Source of the DNA: Silurus meridionalis
Taxonomy: Eukaryota > Chordata > Actinopteri > Siluriformes > Siluridae
Reading direction: 5' to 3'
Length of the DNA stretch: 64,000 bases
Assembly: GCF_014805685.1 (NCBI RefSeq)
Contig: NC_060896.1
Coordinates: forward strand, 18,632,277 to 18,696,276
Positions within the stretch are counted from its first letter, which is position 1. Each line of letters starts with the position of its first letter. Position numbers and translations under genes: made by a program. Below are positions 38,886 to 48,043 of the stretch, piece after piece. The notes below the pieces were generated by a model. That model did no database searches. It saw only the letters and a list, made by a program, of their open reading frames with translations, and was not told the DNA's origin.

Positions 38886-41355
38886 AGTCTTCTTCTTCCT
38901 CTTCTTTCAGCTGCTCCCATTAGGGGAGTCTGCATACCCCCCTGTCCTCTACATCTGCCTCTTTCAAACCAACTACTTGCATGTCTTCCCTCACCATATC
39001 CATAAACCTCCTTCTTGGCCTTCCTCTTTCCTTCTTCCTGGTGGCTTTATTCTCAGAATTCTCCTACCGATATACCCCATGTCCCTCCTCTGCACATGCC
39101 CGAACCATCCCAATCTCAACTCCCTCACCTTGTCTCCAAAACATCCTACATGCGAAGTTCCTCTAATAAACTCGTTTCTAATCCTGTCCATCCTTGTCAC
39201 TCCCAACGAAAACCTTATCATCTTCAGCTCTGCTACCTCCAGCTCCACCTCCTGTCTTTTACTCAATGCCACTGTCTCTAAACCATACAATATCGCAAGA
39301 CTCACCACAGTCCTATAAACGTTCCCTTTCACTCTTTCAGATACCCTTCTATCACAAAACACTCCTCCAACTCTTTTCCACCCACTTCACCCTGCCAGTA
39401 CACTTTTCTTCACTTCTCTAACACACTCTCCATTACTTTGCACTGTTGACCCCAGGTAAGTGAACTCCTCCACCTTCTCCACTGCCCCTCTCTCATTCAC
39501 ACATTTTCTCTGTATTACTCCTACTGACTTTCATTCCCCTTCTCTCCAGCGCATACCTCCAGCTCTTCAGGCTCTTCTCAACCAGCTCCCTACCCTCACC
39601 ACAAATCACAATATCATCCGCAAACATCATAGTCCATGGAGACTTCTGTCTGTCCATCACCACTGCAAACAGGAAAGGGCTCAGAGACGATCTTTGATGC
39701 AGTCTTACCTACTGCACACTTCACTGCTGTCACACTGTTCTCATACATGTCCTGCACCACCCTCACATACTTCTCTGACACACCTGACTTCCTCATTCAA
39801 TACCACAATTCCTCTCTCGGCACCTTGTCGTACACTTTCTCTAAAGCCACAAACACACAATGCAACTCCTTCTGACCTTCTCTAAACTTCTCCATCAACT
39901 TTCCTAAAGCAAATAATGTATCTGTGGTTCTCTTCCTTAGCATGAAACCATACTGTTGCTCACAGATGGTCACCTCTTCTCTCAGCCTGGCTTCCACTAC
40001 TCTTTCTCATAACTTCATGGTGTGACTGATCAACCTTCTTTCCCTGTAGTTATTGCAGGTCTGCAAATCTCCCTTATTCTTAAAGATCGGTACCAGCACA
40101 CTCCTTCTCCATTCCTCAGGCATCCTCTCACCTCCCAAAATCCAAGAACAACCTGGTTAAAAACTCCACTGCTATCCCTCCTAAACATCTCAATGCTTCT
40201 ATTGTTATGTCGTCTGGTCCAAATGACTTTCCACTCTTCATCCTCTTAATTGCTGCTTTCACTTCATCCTTACTAATCTTATCCACTTCCTGCTTTACTA
40301 ACTCCACACCATCCAACCTTCTCTCTCTTATTTTCCTCAATCATCAGCTGCTTAAAATACTCCCTCCATTTTCTCAACACACTCTCCTCACTAGTCAACA
40401 CATTTCCATCTCCACCTTTATTGCTCTAACTTGCAGCACATCCTTCCCAGCTTGGTCCCTCTGCCTGGCCAATCGGTATAAATCCGTTTCTCCTTCCATA
40501 GTGTACAACTTCTCAAACAGTTTCCCATATGCCTTTTCCTTGGCTTTCACCACATCCCTCTTTACCTGCTGCCACATCTCCTTGTACTCCTGCCTACTTT
40601 TCTCATCACTCTGTTGATCCAAATTCTGTTTTGCCAGCCTCTTTCTCCTTATGCTCTTCTGCACTTCCTCATTCCACCACCGCGTCTCTTTGTCGTCCTT
40701 TCTATTTCCAGAAGTCACACCAAGTACCTTTCTAGCTGTCTCCCTTATCACTTCTGCAGTAGTTGGCCAATCATCCAGCACCTCTTCACCACCACCGAGC
40801 CCCTGTCTGACCTCTTCCCTGAATCTCACACTACAGTCTTCCTCCTTCAGTTTCCACCATCTTATTCTTCTTTCAGTCCTCACTATCCTCCTCTTCTTCT
40901 TCACCTCCAAAACCATCCTACAGACCACCATCCGATGCTGTCTAGCTACACTGTCCCCTGCCAACACCTTACAGTCTCCAATCTCCTTTAGGTTACATCT
41001 CCTACATAGAACATATTCCAAATGTGTGCACCTTACTCCACTCTTATACGTCACCCTAATGATCCTCCTTCTTAATAATAAATATTTACGACTGCCATTT
41101 CCATCCTTTTAGCAAAATCTACCACCATCTGCCATCCACATTCCTCTCCTTAAGGCCACACCTACCCATCACCTCCTCATCACCTCTGTTCCCTTCATCT
41201 ACATGCCTATTTAAGTCTGCACCAATCACCAATTCTCTCATTTCTAGTTACCCTTTCTATCACTTCATCTAACTCAATTTTTCTTTCTCTTCCATCTTAC
41301 AACCCACTTGTGGAGCATAAGCACTGATGACATTTATCATCATGTATTAACATTA
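38886..41355 (-). mobile_element. RTE-like LINE, copy B (5'-truncated)
   Basis: The 3' end at 38886 reads cttcttcttcctcttctttc then cagctgctcccattagggg (antisense tail). Going 5' on the minus strand: GRRKEEGQEG and HVQRRDMGYIGRRILR (about 39000-39080), LYGLETVALSKRQE (about 39260), FADDIV (about 39610-39630), SGVSEKYVRVVQDMYENS (about 39740-39790), LREEVTICEQQYGF and CVFVALEKVYDKVP (39800-39990), KRMKSGKSFGPDDITIEALR (about 40170-40240). A long frame of 219 codons (40395-41054) covers the endonuclease-RT linker with GDCKVLAGDSVARQHRM. Frames break several times; a deletion removes residues just before the FADD box. The 5' end stops after the antisense of VISAYAPQ and abuts a poly-G stretch. 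Confidence 0.88.
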
Positions 41356-41365
41356 AGGGGGGGGT

Positions 41366-41468
41366 TCAGCATCCAGCGTAAAAACATGCGCCAAATCTAA
41401 CATGCGGATCATGAATACGGATGATTCGCTGTGGCAACCCCTAATAGGAGAAGCCAAAAGGAAGTTTT
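41366..41468 (+). repeat. RTE 3'-UTR end in opposite orientation
   Basis: cagcgtaaaaacatgcgcca, ggatgattcgctgtggcaac and ccctaataggagaagccaaa form the 3' UTR end of the same LINE family, on the plus strand. It begins about ten bases after the 5' truncation point of copy B. Confidence 0.7.
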
Positions 41469-41545
41469 GTATAACATTAAATTGCATTTTTGGGGTGGCA
41501 TCTGTTTATCGCATTTTTAAACCACCACGATAAACGGCGGATATA

Positions 41546-42299
41546 TATTAATACAATATACCAATTTAGCAGCCTTTGTGTTATATAAAACTCCTTGATA
41601 ATTTTTTTATTGTCCTTTCATCAAATTAGGAGGTATTACCTCATTTGGAAATATCACTGTAATGTGCCATTTTCTCCACTTGTGGATGTTCAATGTTACT
41701 AATGTAATATTTTGGAAATTTTGGAAAATCTCCTGATCTATACCATTGAACATGAGATGCATTTATATATTGTTAGCTTTTCGCAGCCCATCAGCAATCA
41801 GATGAAACTACAGAAGCAGCTGATCTTAGAATCACTCATTTTAATGGCAGGTTTACCATAATTACTTTTGTAAATGACTGTGTACATATATGTGATTCTG
41901 AATATGGGAGATGTACCAGATATTTGCACACAACTTATATTCACTGTATAAACTATATACACAGGACCAAGCATGGACCACACCTGATAATCATCTTATC
42001 TTTGCTGTAACAGTGGTGAACATACTTTTGGTATTTAATATATTATGCTCCACTTTAAAAATTAGCAATCACATCCTATTATGCATGAATTTCAAGTCAA
42101 AGCATAGCAAAAGCAATAAAGAAAGGAGAGAGATAGCAAGGATGAGAGCAAAGTAGCAGACAGAATTATTTTTAGTTAAAGTGGTGAATGACATTCTAGA
42201 CAGTTTGAGTGTCATCCTCTGGTCAGGGCCATGCTAATCTTACTTAGTATCATTCAGATTTTAGTATATGTGCTGCCTCCAACTATTGTTGTGTCTTCT
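41546..42299. other. Unassigned AT-rich DNA
   Basis: The beginning may include the right end of the pogo-like fragment (to about 41545). Otherwise nothing recognised. Confidence 0.45.
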
Positions 42300-42700
42300 T
42301 GTTTGTGTTGCATGACCTAAGTGCAGTTTCTGCCACCATAGATCACAATATTCTTTTAGATGGCTTAGGTGACTTCTATGCATAATAATAAGGTTTGGTA
42401 TTCCTACTGTTTACTTTTTTTTCATATACTACCTCTGGGTACAATTATTCCTAAACAACAGATTAGCTTCCCCTGTTTTGCGGATGACACATTTATTTCA
42501 TATCTTTTCAGCAAGCCAGATAAAGACACTAGCTTAATTACAACAAGATAGAAGTAGTTCTATTTATGACCACAGGCAGCTAGAAGCAACGTTTCTGTTT
42601 ACATATTAATAAGATGGACTTTCATTCAGTAAAAGACCTTGGTGTGAATATTGACTTCAGTTTCTCATTTAAAGCTAATGTAGATAATATTACTAAAACC
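42300..42700 (+). pseudogene. LINE reverse transcriptase fossil (L2/CR1-like)
   Basis: Decayed pieces in the order expected for an RT: LHDLSAVSATIDHNILLDGL (motif A region, about 42310-42375), CFADDTFISYLFSKPD with the catalytic ADD box (about 42475-42522), and VKDLGVNIDFSFSFKANV (about 42621-42674). Several frame changes and stops separate them. About half of the RT core is missing and neither end is visible. It is more diverged than the L2-like copy at 16869. Confidence 0.6.
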
Positions 42701-43520
42701 CCCAATTCTAAAGAAGTTGGGAAAAATGTAAAATGCAAATGAAAACAGAATGCAATAATTTGCTAATCTCCTAACCCATTTTTTATTTACAATAAAACAT
42801 ATATTTAAACATATATTTATACTTATAATATTAAATTAGTAAGTGTACCATTTTAAGGAAAAATACGGTAATTTAGATTATGAAGGATGTCACACATCTA
42901 AAAAAATTGGGACAGGGACATATTTACCACTGTGTAATATCCCCTGTTTTTTTTAAACAACAATCAAAAGTCTGGGAACTGAGAAAGTCTGATTTTTTGA
43001 CTGATACTGGATTCTAGATTCCCAATTCCTGGGTCTTTTTTGTTATATTTTTATTTTCATAATGAGGTCAAGTTTTGAATAGTTTTCAAATGGTCTGAAC
43101 TACAGGCAGGCCAGAACGTTTTTTTTTTTTTACTTTTGTCTCATTACATTTCAAATGATCTTTGGAGACTGTGTCATTCCTGAATCATGTTCACATATGG
43201 CTTGTTCTTTGCATGACAGAGCTAACTTGCATTTGTAGACGAGACAGCAAACTTGTCTCTTGTTTTGTCATTGTCCCGTCCACACAAAGAATTCTTCAGA
43301 TTATCAGATTCTTTTCATGATTTTATGTACTGTAGATGATAGGATACTCAACTTCTTCACAGTTTTATGTCAAGGAACATTATTCTGCAATTATTCCATA
43401 ATTTGTAGACATAGCTTTTTGAAGATTGGTAAACCTCTGCCCACCTTTACTTCTGAGAGACTCTGCCTCTCTAAGATGCTCTTTTCATACCCAATCATGT
43501 CACTGACCAGTTGCTAATAA
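42701..43520 (-). mobile_element. Tc1-like element fragment (family 6)
   Basis: The left end (cccccaattctaaagaagtt) resembles a Tc1-type terminal repeat. A related word (aaaaaattgggacagggaca) lies near 42899. The antisense at 43330-43500 translates as fragments of a Tc1 DNA-binding region: ERQSLSEVKVG, KLCLQIME, then KTVKKLSILSSTVHKIMKRI. The catalytic domain is mostly missing and stops are frequent. Confidence 0.5.
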
Positions 43521-43568
43521 AATTCAACAGTCATCCAATACAAAATAAACTTTTTTATTGTCAGAATA

Positions 43569-43634
43569 CACAATATGTCAAATAACACCCCCTTTGCTTA
43601 GTTTGTGGCAGCGTGCATTCATGCACATAGCGAT
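43569..43634 (+). repeat. 66-bp direct repeat, left copy
   Basis: Starts cacaatatgtcaaataacac and ends gcacatagcgat. It is identical to 44501-44566 except for one base (c versus t). Confidence 0.95.
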
Positions 43635-44470
43635 GCCTTTTCCGTAGCTTTCACCACATCCCTCTTTACCTGCTGCCGCATCTCCTTGTACTCCTGCCTA
43701 TTTTTCTCATCACTCTGTTGATCCAAATTCTGTTTTGCCAACCTCTTTCTCCTTATGCTCTCCTGCACTTCCTCATTCCACTATCAAGTCTCTTTGTCTT
43801 CCTTTCTATTTCCAGATATCACACCAAGTACCTTCTAGCTGTCTCCCTTATTACTTCTGCTGTAGTTGGCCAATCATCCAGCACCTCCTTACCACCACCG
43901 AGCCCATCTGACCTCTTCCCTGAATCTCACACTACAGTCTTCCTCTTTCAGTTTCCACCATCTTATTCTTCTTTCAGTCCTCACTCTCCTCCTCTTCTTC
44001 TTCACCTCCAAAACCATCCTACAGACCACCATCCGATGCTGTCTAGCTACACTGTCCCCTGCCAACACCTTACAGTCTCCAATCTCCTCTATGCATCTCC
44101 TGCATAGAACATACTCCAAATGTGTGCACCTTCCTCCACTCTTATACTTCACCCTATGATCATCCTTCTTAAATATAAATATTTACGACTGCTATTTCCA
44201 TCCTTTTAGCAAAATCTACCACCATCTGCCATCCACATTCCTCTCCTTAAGGCCACACCTACCCATCACCTCCTCATCACCTCTGTTCCCTTCATCTACA
44301 TGCCCATTTAATTCTGCTCCAATCACCAATCTCTTATTTCTAGTTACCCTTTCTATCACTTTATCTAACTCACTCCAGAAATTTTCTTTCTCCTCCATCT
44401 TACAACCCACTTGTGGAGCATAAGCACTGATGACATTTATCATCAGTACTGTATTAACATTAAGGGGGGT
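43635..44470 (-). mobile_element. RTE-like LINE, copy C (internal piece only)
   Basis: Parallel to copy B over about 40530-41365: the same order of sequence from antisense VKAK..KEM through GDCKVLAGDSVARQHRM and GDEEVMGRCGLKERNVDG to MINVISAYAPQVGC. The RT, C-terminus and 3' tail are missing, so the piece does not start at a LINE 3' end. It ends at the same gtattaacattaagggggg sequence as copy B. Several one- or two-base gaps relative to copy B break the frame. Confidence 0.85.
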
Positions 44471-44495
44471 TCCCTGGTGGTCTAGTGGTTAGGAT
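44471..44495 (+). repeat. 5' fragment matching tRNA-Glu
   Basis: tccctggtggtctagtggtt followed by aggat looks like the first 25 bases of vertebrate tRNA-Glu, including the acceptor 5' strand, D arm and A box. Downstream bases do not continue the tRNA, and there is no anticodon arm or B box. It is not a functional tRNA gene. Confidence 0.6.
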
Positions 44496-44500
44496 GCAGT

Positions 44501-44566
44501 CACAATATGTCAAATAACACCCCCTTTGCTTAGTTTGTGGTAGCGTGCATTCATGCACATAGCGAT
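44501..44566 (+). repeat. 66-bp direct repeat, right copy
   Basis: Partner of 43569-43634, lying immediately after the tRNA-like piece and a six-base linker. Confidence 0.95.
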
Positions 44567-45320
44567 AGCCACCATGAAGCATACGCAAGCCACACCATTT
44601 GTAAAAGAGTGCTGTATCCAAGCACATTGATGGAAAGTTGAATGATAGGAAAAAATGTGGTACAAAGAGGAGAAACGAAGCCCATTCAAGAATTTGAAGG
44701 AGATTTACAAAGAGTGGACTGCAGCTGGAGTCAGTGCACAGACATATCAATGGGCTACAACTGATGCATTCCTTGACCATACTCCTGAACCAGAGACAAT
44801 GCCAGAGGTGTCTTACCTGTTGCTCAGTGGGCTAAAGTCATCTTTTCAGATGAAAGAAAATTTAGCATTTCATTTAGAAATTAGGGTCCCAAAGTTTGGA
44901 GTTAGAGAGGCACAGAATCCAAGTTGCTTGAGGTCCAGTGTAAAGTTTGCACAGTCAGTAGTGTTTTGGGGAGACATCTGCTGGTGTTGGTCCACTGTGT
45001 TTTTATCAGGTCAGCACAGCCGTCTACCAGGAAGTTTTAGAGCACTTTATGCTTTCCTCTGCTGACCAGCTTTATGGAGATGCTGATTTTAATTTCCAAC
45101 AGGATTGGCACCTGCCCACACTAAACCCCCTGAAGAATCTATGGGGTATTGTAAAGACGAAGATATGAGACACCAAACCAAACAACGTAGAAGAGCTGAA
45201 GGCTGCTATCAGAGCAACCTGGGCTTCCATAACACGTCAGCAGCATCACAGACCGATCGCCTCGCATGGAACTGCAGTAATTGATGCAAAGGGAGCCCTG
45301 AGTATTAGGTACATGTTTAT
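44567..45320 (+). pseudogene. Tc1-like transposase pseudogene (family 7)
   Basis: Recognisable order on the plus strand: gtcatcttttcagatgaaag (first-D box, FSDE), AQNPSCLRSSVKFAQSVVFW, the FYS-like linker, ctgatttt-aatttccaacag-gattgg (FQQD second-D box, about 45090-45110), ctaaaccccctgaagaatct (LNP.ENLWG with the E changed to K), and ELKAAIRATWAS near 45200. About 75 bp between the D and E boxes are deleted, and there are stops. No terminal repeats found. The 66-bp repeat next to it may also derive from this element. Confidence 0.7.
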
Positions 45321-45514
45321 ACTTATCAGTGGTCCAACACTTCTGTTCTTTTTTATTTAATTGTTTTTTTATTAGGTCTTAAGTAATATAAAATATTTTC
45401 TAAGATACTGAATTTTCGGGTTTTCATTTGCTGTAAGCCATAATCATCAAAATTAAAAGAAATAAACACTTGAAATATATCAGTCTGTGTGTGATGAATC
45501 TATATGCGAGTTTC

Positions 45515-45895
45515 ACTTTTTGAATTCTTCTTCTTCTTCTTTCGGCTGCTCCCATTAGGGGTCGCCACAGCGGATCATCCGTCTCCATCCCACCCTGTCC
45601 TCTACTTCTGCCTCTTTCACACCAACTACCTGCATGTCTTCCCTCACCACATCCATGAACCTCCTCCTTGGCCTTCCTCTTTTCCTCCTACCTGGTGGCT
45701 CCATCCTCAGCATTCTTCTAACAATATAATTCATGTCCCTCCTCTGCACATGTCCAAACCATCTCAATCTCGCTTCCCTCACCTTGTCACCAAAACATCC
45801 TACATGGGCTGTCCCTCTAATAAACTCATTTCTAATCTTGTCCATCCTCGTCACTCCCAACGAAAACCTAAACATCTTCAACAACTTTTTGAATT
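45515..45895 (-). mobile_element. RTE-like LINE, copy D with target duplication
   Basis: A short, clean, 5'-truncated insertion (45527-45883). Both sides carry the same 12-bp target duplication, ACTTTTTGAATT (45515-45526 and 45884-45895). The 3' end is ttcttcttcttctttcggct then gctcccattaggggtcgcc. The remaining 109 codons of the RT C-terminus are open: MFRFSLGVTRMDKIRNEFIR, HVQRRDMN and GRRKRGRPRRRFMDVV. It is the least decayed RTE copy in the window and shows normal target-primed insertion. Confidence 0.92.
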
Positions 45896-45949
45896 GAGTT
45901 ACTAAAATAAATAAACTTTTTAATGCTATTTGAATTTATTCAAATGCAC

Positions 45950-46250
45950 CTGTACTTCTTTGTTTCATTGTCTTGTTGCAAAGTAACTTATTACCAAGCC
46001 ATTTCACTTCTCTTTTTATGTTCATATTTTCCTGGAGTTTTTATGCTCTTGTTTTGCCTTCATTTTGTTGTTTTCTAATTGCCCCCACCACCATTGTCTG
46101 TTTCCTATTTACAAATTATGCCTGCTAATTTGGATTTATATTCTTGTTTCAATAAACATTTTTACCTGTACTTGCCGCTGCTCCAACTACCATGCATACT
46201 TTACATAACACATTACTTTGCCTACATCATGGATGCAGCGAGTAAGCACA
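45950..46250 (+). repeat. Possible solo LTR remnant
   Basis: Pyrimidine-rich DNA with ttctaattgcccccaccacc, an AATAAA (about 46151) and an ATG reading MDAASKH shortly after. The texture resembles a fish gypsy-type LTR end, but no second LTR, primer site or polymerase is seen. Confidence 0.25.
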
Positions 46251-46394
46251 GGATGATCTTCATGCACAAGTGTTTTGGGTTTTTTTTATCCCCAGTTCGG
46301 TATCAGGGCATTGTTCAACTTTTTTTATTTTTTATTTTTTATTCAATAACAAGTTTATTCTGAGAGTCTGCTGAAATGCAAGCCTGAGCTGAGC

Positions 46395-46640
46395 ACAAGG
46401 GCAACATCAAGGCCTCCTTCCATGACCTGCATAAACCAGGGGGCAACATTGAGGCCTCCTCCAACATCTCCCCAAGCCAGGGGGTAATATGACCTCTCTT
46501 TGCATCACCTGACTGCTCAACAAGGCAATGTCGAGACCTTGAATGATCTGCACAAACCTAAGGGGCAATGTTCAGCCCGATATCCACAACCTGCTGATGT
46601 CAGGGGGAAAACTCTGACAGGGGCAGCCTCCTTCCATGAC
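46395..46640. repeat. Degenerate minisatellite, about 43-bp unit
   Basis: The pattern gggcaacat..aggcctcctcc...acct/ctcc...aaaccagg recurs four to six times with drift (for example at about 46398, 46439 and 46560). No gene is apparent. Confidence 0.55.
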
Positions 46641-47467
46641 CTGCAAAATCCACAAATTAACAACAATTAGCCACTTATAGTGGCTGCTTGTTGAGGAGTA
46701 CATGGGGGATTTTGAACAAATTCACTCATGCTGGGTAGTTTATTCCTGTATAAAAAAAAAACATGAAGCATTTTTTGTAAATCAACATTTGTATGTTTTT
46801 AATGATATTGCAGATGGCAAGTTGACAACCATGTTTAAAAAACAAGATAAAATATAATGCAACATTGTTTTTGTTTATAAAATGCACACATTTTGTTTAG
46901 TTGTGAAGATAAAAGTGTCTAGAATACATAATTAATTAAATTTTGTATAATAATTCAATGATACATGCAAAAATTAAATATTCAAATATTGAAAACAAGC
47001 ATTTGAACGTAGTAAAGCCGCAGTCAATCACGTTTGAAAACTGTTGTAGTATAAAAAGAGAATGGAACAGAGAAACACAGCAAGCTAACAGGCTTGATTT
47101 GAAAAAAATGAAAAAATATGCAGTGGTGTACAAATGCATAAACATTAGCTGAAAACCACAACAGTGACTAATAATGTAATAATTTACTGCTGCTGTTTTT
47201 GTGCTTTTTGCTGCTTTTAGATTTAGTGTTTGTTTGCACCATTTTAATTGAATCCATGACTATGTCGCGAGTGAGCTGATTGCACAACCTGATGCTTGTG
47301 AGTCATGACAGAACAGATCCAGTACAACCTTTTTTTTTCTTTTCATTTGCTCATGCATCACTGTGGTACTTCCATCCCCACAAGCTCAGCTTTTCATAAC
47401 TTGCAGGTTATAGTCTTCTTTGTTGAATATAATATAAAATATTCCCATTGCCTTGGATAACTTAGAA
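46641..47467. other. Unassigned AT-rich DNA
   Basis: Nothing recognised. Overlapping ORFs at 46936-47152 on both strands are mutually exclusive. Confidence 0.5.
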
Positions 47468-47575
47468 CTAGGGCTGCACGATTTAGGGAAAATGTCATGT
47501 TGCGATTATTGTGATCAATATTGCGATATGCGATTGCAAAATAAAACTAAATAATATAATAATAATAAATAAAAA
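47468..47575 (+). repeat. hAT-like element end
   Basis: ctagggctgcacgatttagg followed by gcgattattgtgatcaatat is typical wording of fish hAT-type MITE ends. Only one end is seen. Confidence 0.5.
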
Positions 47576-47881
47576 AAAATCTTTTTTACAAAAATAAGAT
47601 ATTTGAAACATTTCGTCCAAAGAAACAGGGTCTCCCTTGCCAGTGCCCTGGTCCATTTAAATTATTTACCTGTTTTTCTGCTGAAGTTTAAAATACAGTA
47701 TATGTATACATACTTGAATTTAGACAATCTTGCAATCATTAATAATAAATGTGTTTAACCTTTTTTTGAAAGATTACTAATGATTTGTATGTTGTGGGAG
47801 TGGAGCATTGTGGTGGGAGGGCAGAGCCATGGGGGATGACAATATGAATCTGACCCAGGGTTCCAAAAGGCAGGCAAGGGT

Positions 47882-47882
<1 letters not shown>
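47576..47882. other. Unassigned DNA
   Basis: Nothing recognised. Confidence 0.5.

Positions 47883-47943
<61 letters not shown>
47883..47943. repeat. (AG)n microsatellite
   Basis: About 30 clean AG units. Confidence 0.97.
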
Positions 47944-47947
<4 letters not shown>

Positions 47948-48043
47948 ATAAATGAATAATAAATAAATATGTGTTAAGATGGTTTCCTAATTGAGTAAAA
48001 CATGAGTGATTTTTTTTTTGGTGTAAAGTTTAGTTCTCCTTCT

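Noticed and set aside
38977..41112. Several plus-strand ORFs over 100 codons, Ser/Leu/Pro-rich
   Set aside because: Shadows of RTE copy B on the minus strand; the same applies at 43718, 43866, 62252, 62641, 62711 and 63628.
42981..43000. Stretches that look like splice sites in many places
   Set aside because: Isolated GT/AG matches are expected by chance in AT-rich DNA. Only those tied to an open, protein-like frame were kept.
44471..44495. Functional tRNA-Glu gene
   Set aside because: Only the 5' third is present. There is no anticodon arm, T arm or B box.
45950..46380. Complete LTR retrotransposon
   Set aside because: Only LTR-like texture and an AATAAA were seen. No second LTR, primer binding site or polymerase was found, so it is kept only as a low-confidence remnant.
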